Positions 37,665 to 48,252 of a stretch of 64,000 bases of DNA are shown in pieces; within the stretch, counting starts at the first letter, position 1; every line of letters starts with the position of its first letter. This DNA is from Limanda limanda. Taxonomy: Eukaryota > Chordata > Actinopteri > Pleuronectiformes > Pleuronectidae. Below the pieces are notes generated by a model that saw only the letters and a list, made by a program, of their open reading frames with translations, was not told where the DNA came from and ran no database searches. Where the stretch lies: positions 1,984,383 through 2,048,382 of the forward strand of contig NC_083636.1 of the NCBI RefSeq assembly GCF_963576545.1, given 5' to 3'. Position numbers and translations under genes: made by a program.

Positions 37665-40600
37665 TCAACTTCCTGTTTCCCCCCACAACATTCGTAGTTT
37701 CAGTGTTAATCTTATTTTCCACCTTTTTGTAGTTTCCTCAGTAAGCTCCACCCAGTCCTTACGAGGCCACACCCCATTCTCTTGCACGTTGCTAGGCGAT
37801 GACTTCCAGTCCCAGCTCCTCACCGGGATGCTCCAGGAGGAACCGTAATTGGCCGTCACATAGTCGAGGGTTTCACACGGAACACGAACTTTGAGCTCGA
37901 GAAGCTCCGTCCAGCAAAGAGAGAAACGAGGGAAGATGTACCTGACCAAGAAGAAACATAAAAAACTTTATCGATAACAAAAGTGTGACATATTCAAACC
38001 AGATGACAGATCAAACGTCATAAAGCTTATTTAAAGTTAATATTTTATTCACTTGAACTTCCTGCCGCTCTTCGCCTGTGTTCCTCCGTTCCAGACGATG
38101 TCTCCGTCTTCATAGAAGAAGAAAATGTCCAGTTTGACATCCTCACTTACAAATGACAGCTCCAGACTGTCCTCCACCTGCACTTCCAAATAAAAGAAGC
38201 CTTCAAAATCAAACACACACTAGCTTCCACAAAATTAGAAACACACAACCCTTCAAAACACTACCTTCACTAAAACAAACACTTGCAATAAAATAAAATA
38301 AATTTAGTTTTATAAATATCTGACCTTTCCAAACTTGTGTTTGAGTGACAGTCCGGCGTTTCTGAATGCAGCAATGATGTCCCACCGGAAGTCTGCGATA
38401 AAAATCCCTATATCGACATCACGACTGTAGGAAATAATACTGCATTGCCTGAACCAGCCTGCAGGGGGCAAGAGAGGCAGAGACAGCTGTTAATGATGCT
38501 GTGATGTCATCATGTCAAAGAGTTAGCAAGTTAGCAAGTTAGCACATTACCCAAACAGGTGCCGCTGCTGAGCCAGAAAGGGATGTTGAGTTGTTTGAGC
38601 GTTCGAGCGGCTAAATGAAGCAACGACTTTGCTTTTCTGTGAAAATCCATCGCCGTGGGAGATGTGTCATCAGGATAGAGCTTCATTCACACATAGTGGA
38701 GAGGGAGACAATCTATTTATTCATTCTGAATTAATTTTGGTACAAAATAATAACATAACAAAATAATAATGACTCAAGATCCTCTTAGGGCGGCTGTGGC
38801 TGAGGGGTAGATTGGTCGTCCTCCAACCTGAAGGTCGGCGGTTCGATCCCCAGTCTGAACCATCTGCATGCCGAAGTGTCCTTGGGAAAGATGCTGAACC
38901 CTCAATAGCCCCCCATAGAATAACAAAGTGCTGCAAGTAGATGCACTGTATGAATGTGTGTGTGAATGGGTGAATGTGAAACTGTACTGTAAAGCGCTTT
39001 GAGTGGTCTTCATCAGACTAGAAAAGCGCTATATAAATACAAATCCATTTACCAAATCCATTTACTGGCTTTTCATCATGTGATTGAAAGCTCAGCTTAA
39101 AATCCGCTAATTTATAATATATATATATTTGTGTCAGACCTGCAAGAAGTTACGGGCGTCACGGTAACGACACTCCAGGAAGTGGGCGTGTTGCTGTTCG
39201 GACAGGAAGTGGGAAACGTTGCGCGGGACTTGAATGTCGAGGCCATCCAGGACAGTCAGGACCAGCTCTGGCCTGCAGGGGGCAGGCACATTCAACACAT
39301 GTTTAATTAAACTTAAGACAGTGACTCTTTAGAGTGAGTGTGTTTACTGACACTGATTCAACCACAGTCAAACACTCTTGTCGTCATACGTGTTGCTGTA
39401 CCTGTCATAGGCTCCGGCATGACGTCCGTAGTCCAGCTGTTTGAACGGTGCGAAGCTGCGGTCCCTGTTAGCTTTGAGACGTAGCGCTCCGTGCCACAGA
39501 TAGTTCCCGCTTCGCTCGTACAGGAAAACCACCTGAGGCAAAACATCATCAGATCATTTTGATCCTAAGAAGTCACTAAATGTTCGGAGGTGTCATCAGG
39601 TGACGTGGCCTCACTCACCTGGATGATGTAACCGTTGAGGCGGAAGAGGAAGTGCAGGGGGATGTCCTCCCCTGACAGGTTGTCCAGGCTGGCCAATCGG
39701 GGATCCTCTCCTCGCAGCTGCAGCAGCTCAAAGCCTTTCTGCTCCACAGCCAATAGGAAGCCAGACTGAGAGAAAAAAAAGAGGTAAATAATTTGACAAA
39801 AGTCACATTATATAAAAACATGAGGGTAAACGTGTCATAAATCTCTCATCCTACTCACATCATACTTCCACAGGTTGGCGTGCACAGCGAACGATGTGAT
39901 TGGCCGGTCGGTGCAGAGAAAGCTGCAATGCGGCTCCCGCACCTGCCGGTCACGCTGTCGCAATGCATCCTGGGAAAGTAACGTGAGCGCCGCGGTGTCG
40001 GCGAGAAACAAGGGCAGCCTGAAACGCTGGGCGAGCGCCAGGAACTTCTTCACTGTCTGCTGCAGAGACATGAAACATGAGAGTTACCATGGAAACCCCT
40101 ATCAGGACCGGACTGGGACAGATGTCCTCATATAAGACATGTGAACAGAGACAATGTCCAACAACCTACTGATCACGCTGACTGTCTCCACAACAACCTG
40201 CGTGTCTCTGCCTGGAGAAGAACCCACACACAACAGTGTAACACAAACAACACAATGTCTCTGATGCGGACTCACCCATTGGACGTCGCTGGCGGTCAGC
40301 TGACCTGTCCTGCTCAGGATGTGAGGACCAGCCTGCTGAAGACATGTTTCATCATATAGATAGATAGATAAAATAGAATAAAATAAAAAATATTGAGGTA
40401 GAAAGAATAAAAACAGAAACACAAGATAAATAGGTAGATAAGGTGCAATGGCAAGATGATGGTAATAGTACTGATGATATGATGTTAATGTTATTGTTAG
40501 ACAGTATATAAAAATAGTACAGTATATATAGTATATAATATAATATAATATATATTTATACATGATAGTAATTATACCAATATAATAGCAGTATATAGTA

Positions 40601-41106
40601 ATAATGGCCGCAACAGTATATATAATAATAGTAGTAATATAATAATAATAATTATAATTATAACATGTACACATGTATAAATATGTGTATATAGACTTAT
40701 ATATACAAATAATATACAGAGAGTATGAATATATGATATATAGTAGAGGTATAAATATAAGTATTTGACTATACAATAGATAATATACTATGAGTGTAAG
40801 AATATGTAGACAGAGTGTGCAAAAGACAATATTATTGTATAAAATGATAAATAATATCAATATATATATATAGATTAGAAATGTCAGGATTATAATCTTT
40901 TTAATTTGCTAAAGAGTGATGACACATTCTCAACATAACAAACATTTAAACAACATAAGGTGTAAGTGAGGCCACTTCCTTGTTTACGTGAGGCTCCTCC
41001 TCACCTTGCTGACGTATGTCCGGTAGTAGTACAGCTGGAACAGCAGGAACACGGAGCTGCTGGCGATCAGCAGCGTCAGGACGAGCGTCCGGTTCACGCG
41101 AGGCAT
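37665..41106 (-). CDS. fktn: Fukutin, ribitol-5-phosphate transferase
   Basis: Ten coding exons join in phase to 479 residues: 41005-41106, 40276-40335, 39859-40059, 39619-39765, 39402-39532, 39140-39272, 38551-38680, 38325-38458, 38053-38177 and 37665-37941. The N-terminus ([10 protein letters not shown], then a membrane anchor ending [10 protein letters not shown]) marks a type II Golgi protein. Family marks are [28 protein letters not shown], the catalytic DVD in [21 protein letters not shown] and [14 protein letters not shown]. Fukutin adds ribitol-5-phosphate to the core M3 glycan of alpha-dystroglycan. Human fukutin has 461 residues and ends shortly after the WP motif, while this protein continues about 20 residues further (see findings). 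Two acceptors (40060 and 40336 regions) are NAGNAG type, so CAG-codon variants are possible. A TTTATT at 37591-37596 gives the polyadenylation signal. Confidence 0.95.
38786..39052 (+). mobile_element. tRNA-derived SINE
   Basis: The 5' part has pol III promoter boxes: GTGGCTGAGGGGTAG (box A type, about 38796) and GGTTCGATCCC (box B, about 38840). The body ends in AAGCGCTATATAAATACAAATCC and CATTTACCAAATCCATTTAC, a tail typical of teleost SINEs that use LINE machinery. It lies in an intron of fktn. A partial copy is at 34907-35043. Confidence 0.85.
40354..40870 (-). mobile_element. AT-rich retroelement tail, copy 2
   Basis: Starting with a few GATA units, this segment matches 33530-34010 nearly base for base but keeps about 45 bases (AATAAAAACAGAAACACAAG onward, about 40408-40452) that copy 1 lacks. 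It lies in the first fktn intron. Orientation is uncertain. Confidence 0.6.
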
Positions 41107-41830
41107 CCGGTAACCCTGCGCGGAGACCCGCTCCTCATGACGTCAGCACCGGAGCTCTCCGGTTGTTCACCGGCGGCAAAACCTACTACAGCCGCGCGAA
41201 GTACACAAAGCTGTCTGCGGCCTCAGCAGCCGCCGCCATCTTTCTTACCACCGGATAAGGAAGGCTACTTCGATACGAGACCTTCACAATAAAAGCAAAC
41301 ATAAACAAAGTAAACAAAAAAATAAAATACAACATTACATTTACTAAAAAATCGAAAGAGAACCCACATTAAATCTTCTGATGAAAAAAGTATGACGTAA
41401 AATGTAATATTTAGTTTATAAGCAGCGGACTGTATCTGCTTATTTAGAGATATCTCTTATCTTATAAGAGACAAGTTTTCTAATTTTATTTGTTGTGCTT
41501 GTTGTTTGCTCTTCACTGAAAACGATGATTTTGTCTCTTGATTAGTTTTAAAGAATAAAAGAGTCTGTAATATATTTATTTATACATGTGTACATATATG
41601 TATTGAATATATACAGTGCCTCTATTGAAAGTGAAACAGCAGAGACAGATAATGTGTGTTAGTACCAGAGTACATGTACAAAGAGTAACTCTAACGCGGT
41701 ACGTTACATTACTGTACTCTACCTCTCCTCGCAGTCACACACAGAAACAAGATGGCGGTCCACAGCAGCGGTTCTTCCATAACAATAAGAGCGAGTTAAA
41801 ACTTCCCCGGACTTTGAGAAACTTTTCCCG
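41107..41830. promoter_or_regulatory. Head-to-head promoter interval between fktn and apc
   Basis: The fktn start codon (41106, minus) and the apc leader exon (ending 41960, plus) are about 0.7-0.8 kb apart and point away from each other. GC-rich DNA lies at both ends (41107-41260 and 41740-41960) with an AT-rich middle, so two separate promoters are as likely as one shared one. Confidence 0.5.
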
Positions 41831-41960
41831 CTGTGTCCGGAGCCATGCGGAGCCTCGTCCGCCTGTGAGGACCCGTGCCCCGGACCCGTGTGTTTCCCCG
41901 GGGATGTTCCCCTGAAGCTCCGCTGTCTGAGGCGGACTTTGTTTCCTCCCGACCGGGAAG
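41820..41960 (+). other. apc: Candidate 5' untranslated exon of apc
   Basis: A GC-rich block ends in the strong donor GGGAAG/GTAAGA at 41961. The next apc acceptor is at 48231, so this would make a first intron of about 6.3 kb. It contains a short upstream ATG frame (ATGCGGAGC). The transcription start is not defined by sequence alone. Confidence 0.55.
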
Positions 41961-42242
41961 GTAAGATCGGCCTCGCTGCTAGCTGCTAGCTTAGCTCCGC
42001 GCTAACCGCTTGTTTTGGTGTCGGTGTTCGGAGGCTCAGTGAACTCCCCGGTGCCGGGCACTGGGCTCAGGGGCACCGGGAGGAAGAGGAGCGGAAACAC
42101 GGTGAAGAAAACCAGCTGTTCTGGATCTATTCTGGTAAAAGTCGCTAACATAGCGGGGCTGTTAGCCTAGTTAACGTAGCGAATACTGCAGTACAACTGC
42201 GAGTAACAGTGCTACTTTTAGTATTACTGATATTGTGAGTAC

Positions 42243-42735
42243 TTTTATACTGTGCCTACTGCTGATACTGTGAGTACTGCTGATGTTGTGAGTACCACTG
42301 ATACTGCAATACTGCTGACACGGCATGAAACACTGATACTCTTAGTATATCTGATATTGTGGGTACTTTAATACTGCACCTACTGCTGATACTGCAAGTA
42401 CTCATGATGTTGTGAGTACCACTGATACTGCAATACTGCTGACACGGCATGAAACACTGATACTCTTAGTATTACTGATATTGTGGGTACTTTAATACTG
42501 CACCTACTGCTGATACTGCAAGTACTCCTGATGTTGTGAGTACCACTGATACTGCAATTCTGCTGACACGGCATGAAACACTGATACTCTTAGTATTACT
42601 GATATTGTGAGTACTTTAATACTGCACCTACTGCTGATACTGCGAGTACTCCTGATGTTGTGAGTACCACTGATACTGCAATACTGCTGACACTGCATGA
42701 AACACTGATACTCTTAGTATTACTGATATTGTGAA
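42243..42735 (+). repeat. 124-bp tandem repeat, four copies, in apc intron 1
   Basis: A 124-base unit containing CTGCTGATACTGCAAGTACT and GACACGGCATGAAACACTG recurs with exact 124-base spacing (for instance near 42320, 42444, 42568 and 42692). Each unit is itself built from short TACTG-containing pieces. Confidence 0.9.
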
Positions 42736-42768
42736 TAACACTTGTGCTTTGCTACGAACAGTGACTGT

Positions 42769-45165
42769 ATATAAAGACCACCAGTGACTGTATATAAAGA
42801 CCATCAGTGACTGTATATAGAGACCATCAGTGACTGTATATAAAGACCACCAGTGACTGTATATAAAGACCACCAGTGACTGTATATAGAGACCATCAGT
42901 TACTCTATATAGAGACCACCAGTGACTGTATATAGAGACCATCAGTGACTGTATATAGAGACCACCAGTGACTGTATATAAAGACCACCAGTGACTGTAT
43001 ATAGAGACCACCAGTGACTGTATATAGAGACCACCAGTGACTGTATATAAAGACCACCAGTGACTGTATATAGAGACCATCAGTGACTGTATATAAAGAC
43101 CACCAGTGACTGTATATAGAGACCATCAGTAACTATATAAAGACCACCAGTGACTGTATATAAAGACCACCAGTGACCACGAGTGACTGTATATAAAGAC
43201 CATCATTGACTGTATATAAAGACCACCAGTGAGTGTAAGTGACTGTATATTAAGACCACCAGTGACTGTATATAGAGACCATCAGTGACTGTATATAGAG
43301 ACCAAAAGTGACTGTATATAGAGACCACCAGTGACTGTATATAAAGACCACCAGTGACTGTATATAGAGACCATCAGCAACTGTATATAAAGACCATCAG
43401 TGACTGTATAAAAAGACCATCAGTGACTGTATATAGAGACCACCAGTGACTGTATATAGAGACCATCAGTGACTGTATATAGAGACCACCAGTGACTGTA
43501 TATAGAGACCACCAGTGACTGTATATAAAGACCACCAGTGACTGTATATAGAGACCACCAGTGACTGTATATAGAGACCACCAGTGACTGTATATAAAGA
43601 CCACCAGTGACTGTATATAGAGACCATCAGTAACTATATAAAGACCACCAGTGACTGTATATAGAGACCATCAGTGACTGTATATAAAGACCACCAGTGA
43701 CTGTATATAGAGACCATCAGTAACTATATAAAGACCACCAGTGACTGTATATAAAGACCACCAGTGACCACGAGTGACTGTATATAAAGACCATCATTGA
43801 CTGTATATAAAGACCACCAGTGAGTGTAAGTGACTGTATATTAAGACCACCAGTGACTGTATATAGAGACCATCAGTGACTGTATATAGAGACCAAAAGT
43901 GACTGTATATAGAGACCACCAGTGACTGTATATAAAGACCACCAGTGACTGTATATAAAGACCAACAGTGACTGTATATAGAGACCATCAGTGACTGTAT
44001 ATAGAGACCACCAGTGACTGTATATAAAGACCACCAGTGACTGTATATAGAGACCATCAGTAACTATATAAAGACCACCAGTGACTGTATATAAAGACCA
44101 CCAGTGACTGTATATAGAGACCACCAGTGACTGTATATAAAGACCACCAGTGACTGTATATAAAGATGACCAGTGACTGTATATAAAGACCACCAGTTAC
44201 TGTATATAAAGACCACCAGTGACTGTATATAAAGACCATCAGTGACTGTATATAAAGACCACCAGTGACTGTAAGTGACTGTATATGAAGACCACCAGTG
44301 ACTGTATATAGAGACCACCAGTGACTGTATATAAAGATCACCAGTGACTGTATATGAAGACCACCAGTGACTGTATATAGAGACCACCAGTGACTGTATA
44401 TAGAGACCATCAGCAACTGTGTATAAAGACCACCAGTGACTGTATATAAAGATCACCAGTGACTGTATATAAAGACCGCCAGTGACTGTATTTAGAGACC
44501 ACCAGTGACTGTATATAGAGACCATCAGTAACTGTATATAAAGACCACCAGTGACTGTATATAAAGACCACCAGTGACTGTATATAAAGACCACCAGTGA
44601 CTGTATATAGAGACCATCACTGACTGTATATAAAGACCACCAGTGACTGTATATAGAGACCATCAGTGACTGTATATAAAGACCACTAGTGACTGTATAT
44701 AAAGACCACCAGTGACTGTATATAAAGACCATCAGTAACTGTATATAAAGACCACCAGTGACTGTATATAAAGACAACCAGTGACTGTATATAGAGACCA
44801 CCAGTTACTGTATATAGAGACCATCAGTAACTGTATATAAAGACCACCAGTGACTGTATATAAAGACAACCAGTGACTGTATATAAAGACCACCAGTGAC
44901 TGTAAGTGACTGTATATACAGACCACCAGTGACTGTATATAGAGACCATCAGTAACTGTATATAAAGACCACCAGTGACTGTATATAGAGACCACCAGTG
45001 ACTGTATATAGAGACCATCAGCAACTGTGTATAAAGACCACCAGTGACTGTATATAAAGACCACCAGTGACTGTATATATACACCACCAGTGAACTTACA
45101 TAGACGACAAGCAACTGTATATTGAGAAAGTCAGCTACTTTATTAGACAATCAGTGACCTTATAT
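42769..45165 (+). repeat. 23-bp minisatellite array, about 100 units, in apc intron 1
   Basis: Roughly 2.3 kb is made of a 23-base unit, CAGTGACTGTATATAAAGACCAC with frequent AGAG/AAAG and CCAC/CCAT variants. Because 23 is not a multiple of three, three units read as a 23-residue peptide repeat in every open frame, which produces several long spurious open frames on the minus strand. The sequence decays at the right edge (45085-45165). Confidence 0.95.
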
Positions 45166-46560
45166 AAACACTTTCAGTGAGCATATATATCATGACGTCT
45201 CAGACTGTTTATATATGATGAGACTCGTTAAAACCAAACCTATCAGAAAAATGACCATTAGTTTGGTCCATGTCCCAACTGCTAACACGGAGGAGACTGG
45301 GTTTATGACGTATATACAATGGGGCCAATACCAGCTGAGGTCAGGACAGGACTCAGGAGTTTATGAGGCTGCATTTAAACATCGGGAAGTCGGAGTCGTC
45401 AACAGTTTGTGCTCAGTACAACACGAGACGTGAACAGACCGGACTCGGTGTTAAAGTGACCGGAGCGAAGCTGATTCATGATCCGACGCCATCGATTCAT
45501 AACTTAACACATGATCCTCAGTTTGTTGTCGACATCGTTCCCACCCTGTTTACCGAGGTGGTAACATATACCCTGAGACTAATGTTTAATAGTTATTCAA
45601 GAGCAATTCTTATTAACAGAGCAAGAGAGTGCATTTTATTTATTGTTTTGGTTTTGTGTGTGGTTTATTTCATCTATGGTTTATTTATTGAGGATGTTGT
45701 GCAGCAGGAAACTTCTGCAACGCTGCCCCCTGTCTGCAGGTCACACATTCATATGTTCTCTGGGATTATAGGAACTGTGGAGTACAACTGGTTTGTGTGT
45801 GTGATTGTGTGTGTGTGTGTTAATATCTCACTAACCCGGTCAGTCTTCCTGCAGCATCTGCTGCAAAGCATGCTGGGAGTACAAGGGGGGCTGCCCCTCC
45901 CTCATGCCTCCCCCTCCCCCCTCTGTCTGTCTCTGGCTTGTGATTGGCTGCTCACTTGCCCAGCTGACTGTCCTCTGTCAGACAGAGAGAGAGAGAGAGA
46001 GGGAGGGAGATGGAGGCGACAGCGATGGGGTGAGCTGCCATTTTCTCTTTCTTTATCCAACATCTCTCCATCCTTCATCTATTCATCCGTTAAACTGTTC
46101 TATCCGTTTGCTATGTGGTGAATGAATGAGTGAGGGGGAGGGGGGGCACAGGTTTCTCTCCTCCATCGTCTGTTCTGTGCGTGTTTTTCTTTTCCTTTCA
46201 TTTATTCTGTTTTGTGTGATGAAAGGAAAGAAAGAGGAAGAGTAGCAGAGAAAGAGAGAGGGATCATGAATAGATGGAGAGAGGGGGGAGGCGAAGAAGA
46301 CAGGGATGATGGAGGGAGGAGGGAGAGAAAATGGCCGACCAGTGATGGAGGATGAAGGGGATGAAGGAGATGGAGGGAGGAGGAGGAGGAGGAGGAGGAG
46401 GAGAGGCTGTTGTTCTCTTCGGTCCTTTCTCCTGTTTGTGTGTTTGTTGTTTATGGATCAGATGCTGCTGCTGGACTCTGATCACACTCGTCACTGATCA
46501 TCACCATCGATCCCAATGTGACTGATGAATTATTGATGAAGCAGACACTGAGTCCTAATC
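45166..46560. other. apc intron 1 segment without a supported exon
   Basis: A 252-codon open frame on the + strand (45363-46121) matches nothing I know, has a TG microsatellite and a GA microsatellite inside it, and is rejected as a gene. Near 45935-46030 there is a CCAAT-type ATTGG box, a GA repeat and a possible donor (GATGGG/GTGAGC). This could be an alternative apc first exon but there is nothing to confirm it. Confidence 0.3.
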
Positions 46561-46565
46561 TGAAT

Positions 46566-47640
46566 GAATACTGCAGTACAGTGTGTTTATACTGCATTAC
46601 AGAGTGGTAGTACAGCAGTATAGTGTGGTTATACTGCATAACAGCGTGGTACTACAGCAGTATACTGTGGTTATACTGCATTACAGCGTGGTACTACAGC
46701 AGTATACTGTGGTTATACTGCATTACAGAGTGGTACTACAGCAGTATAGTGTGGTTATACTGCATTACAGCGTGGTACTACTGCAGTATACTGTGGTTAT
46801 CAGCAGTGCACGGTAGTTCTACTGCAGAACAGTGTGTCTATACTGCAGTGCAATCTGGTATTAGTGTAATACATTGTGGTACTATTGCAATAAAGTGTGT
46901 ATACTGCAGTGCAATGTGGTATTATTTTAATACATTGTGGTACTATTGCAATACAGTGTGTCTATACTGCACTGCAATGTGGTATTATTGTAAAACATTG
47001 TGGTACTATTGCAATACAGTGTGCCTAAACTGCAGTGCAATGTGGTATTAGTGTAATACATTGTGGTACTATTGCAATACAGTGTGTCTATACTGCAGTG
47101 CAATGTGGTATTATTTTAATACATTGTGGTGCTATTGCAATACAGTGTGGCTATACTGCAGTGCAATGTGGTATTAGTGTAATACATTGTGGTACTATTG
47201 CAATACAGTGTGGCTTTACTGCAGTGCAATGTGGTATTAGTGTAATACATTGTTGTACTATTGCAATACAGTGTAGTACTATTGCAGAAAAGCAGGGTCA
47301 TACTGCAGTACAGTGTGGTACCCTTGCAATACAATGTTTTACTACAACAGAAAACGTGGTTATACAGCAGTAACGTGTATTTATACTGCTGTACAGTGTA
47401 GTAGTGTAGTGTCATAGCACCATAGTTCAGTGTAGTAGTACAGTTTGATGTAACCATAGTAACCTGTAGCTATAGTGCAGTACAGTTTAGTAGAAAGTCT
47501 AATAGTGCTGCAGTACAATGTAGTAGTATGGTAGTACAGTGTAATGGTACTGCAGTACAGTAGTTAAAATACTGACATTGTATTGTACTACAGTGGTGCT
47601 GCAACACAATGCAACAGAATAACATTACCACAGTCTGACA
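46566..47640 (+). repeat. Tandem repeats of 42 and 63 bases in apc intron 1
   Basis: From 46566 to about 46810 a 42-base unit (TACTGCATTACAGCGTGG and TACTACAGCAGTAT) repeats about six times. From about 46850 to 47290 a related 63-base unit (GTGCAATGTGGTATTAGTG, TAATACATTGTGG) repeats about seven times. A less ordered TACAGTGTAGTA region follows to about 47640. Confidence 0.85.
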
Positions 47641-47674
47641 TTATATTATTATACTATTATTACAGTGCTACAGT

Positions 47675-48115
47675 AAGATAAGACTTATTAATCCTGAAGG
47701 AAGTTCTGGTGCCAGCTTGCTCCTGTATCACAGTAAAGAATAATATATAGTAGAATAGAAAACAGCGGGGAGAGACACAGAAAAAAGGAGTTTAAAATAT
47801 AAGTCAAGATAAAAATAGTAAACAATATATAAGTGTATTAAAATTGAATAAAATGAAGTGTTAACTAAATAATGAAGAAGCAGTGCCTATAAGTAGACAT
47901 TATTAGAAATGAGAATAAGATCAGTTAAACTAGACAGATAAACGAATACTCTTCTAAAATGGCAGTAAGTAGAAAGAAAAATATTGAGTATTGCACATGA
48001 TGTGGAATCAATATGATGATGTCAAAAACAATAATATGACACAAATTGCCAAGAGTGGTGTTATTGCACATGAAAAAGAAATAGCTGCATAATCTTGCAC
48101 TTCCACTGTTGTTGA
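47675..48115. mobile_element. Degraded retroelement tail
   Basis: The start, AAGATAAGACTTATTAATCC followed by TGAAGGAAG, resembles the conserved tail seen at 33477, and phrases such as GCACATGATGTGG and CCAAGAGTGGTGTTATTGCAC look like a fish LINE end. It has no coding capacity and no clear target duplication. Confidence 0.4.
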
Positions 48116-48252
48116 AATGAAGTGTCTGATTGTTATCTGTGGCCCTCCAGTATTAACGTACCACAGCATACCAGCGTTACAATACCAGTGTTACTGTACT
48201 ACAGTACCACTCAACGTGTTGTGTGTTTCAGGTCAGCCGTGGCTCTTCCATC

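Noticed and set aside
38786..38870. Possible tRNA gene from box A and box B motifs
   Set aside because: The motifs belong to the head of a SINE. The region continues into the SINE body and does not fold as a full tRNA by eye.
40102..40860. 252-codon minus-strand open frame
   Set aside because: It is made of tyrosine/isoleucine-rich AT repeats from the retroelement tail and crosses a real fktn exon in a different frame.
43794..45150. Minus-strand open frames up to 245 codons in the apc intron
   Set aside because: They read the 23-base minisatellite, giving a repeated 23-residue peptide in all frames; there is no start context, domain or conservation.
45363..46121. 252-codon + strand open frame with hydrophobic stretches
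   Set aside because: It runs through TG and GA microsatellites, resembles no family, and shows no splice or codon-use support. It is left as intronic DNA.
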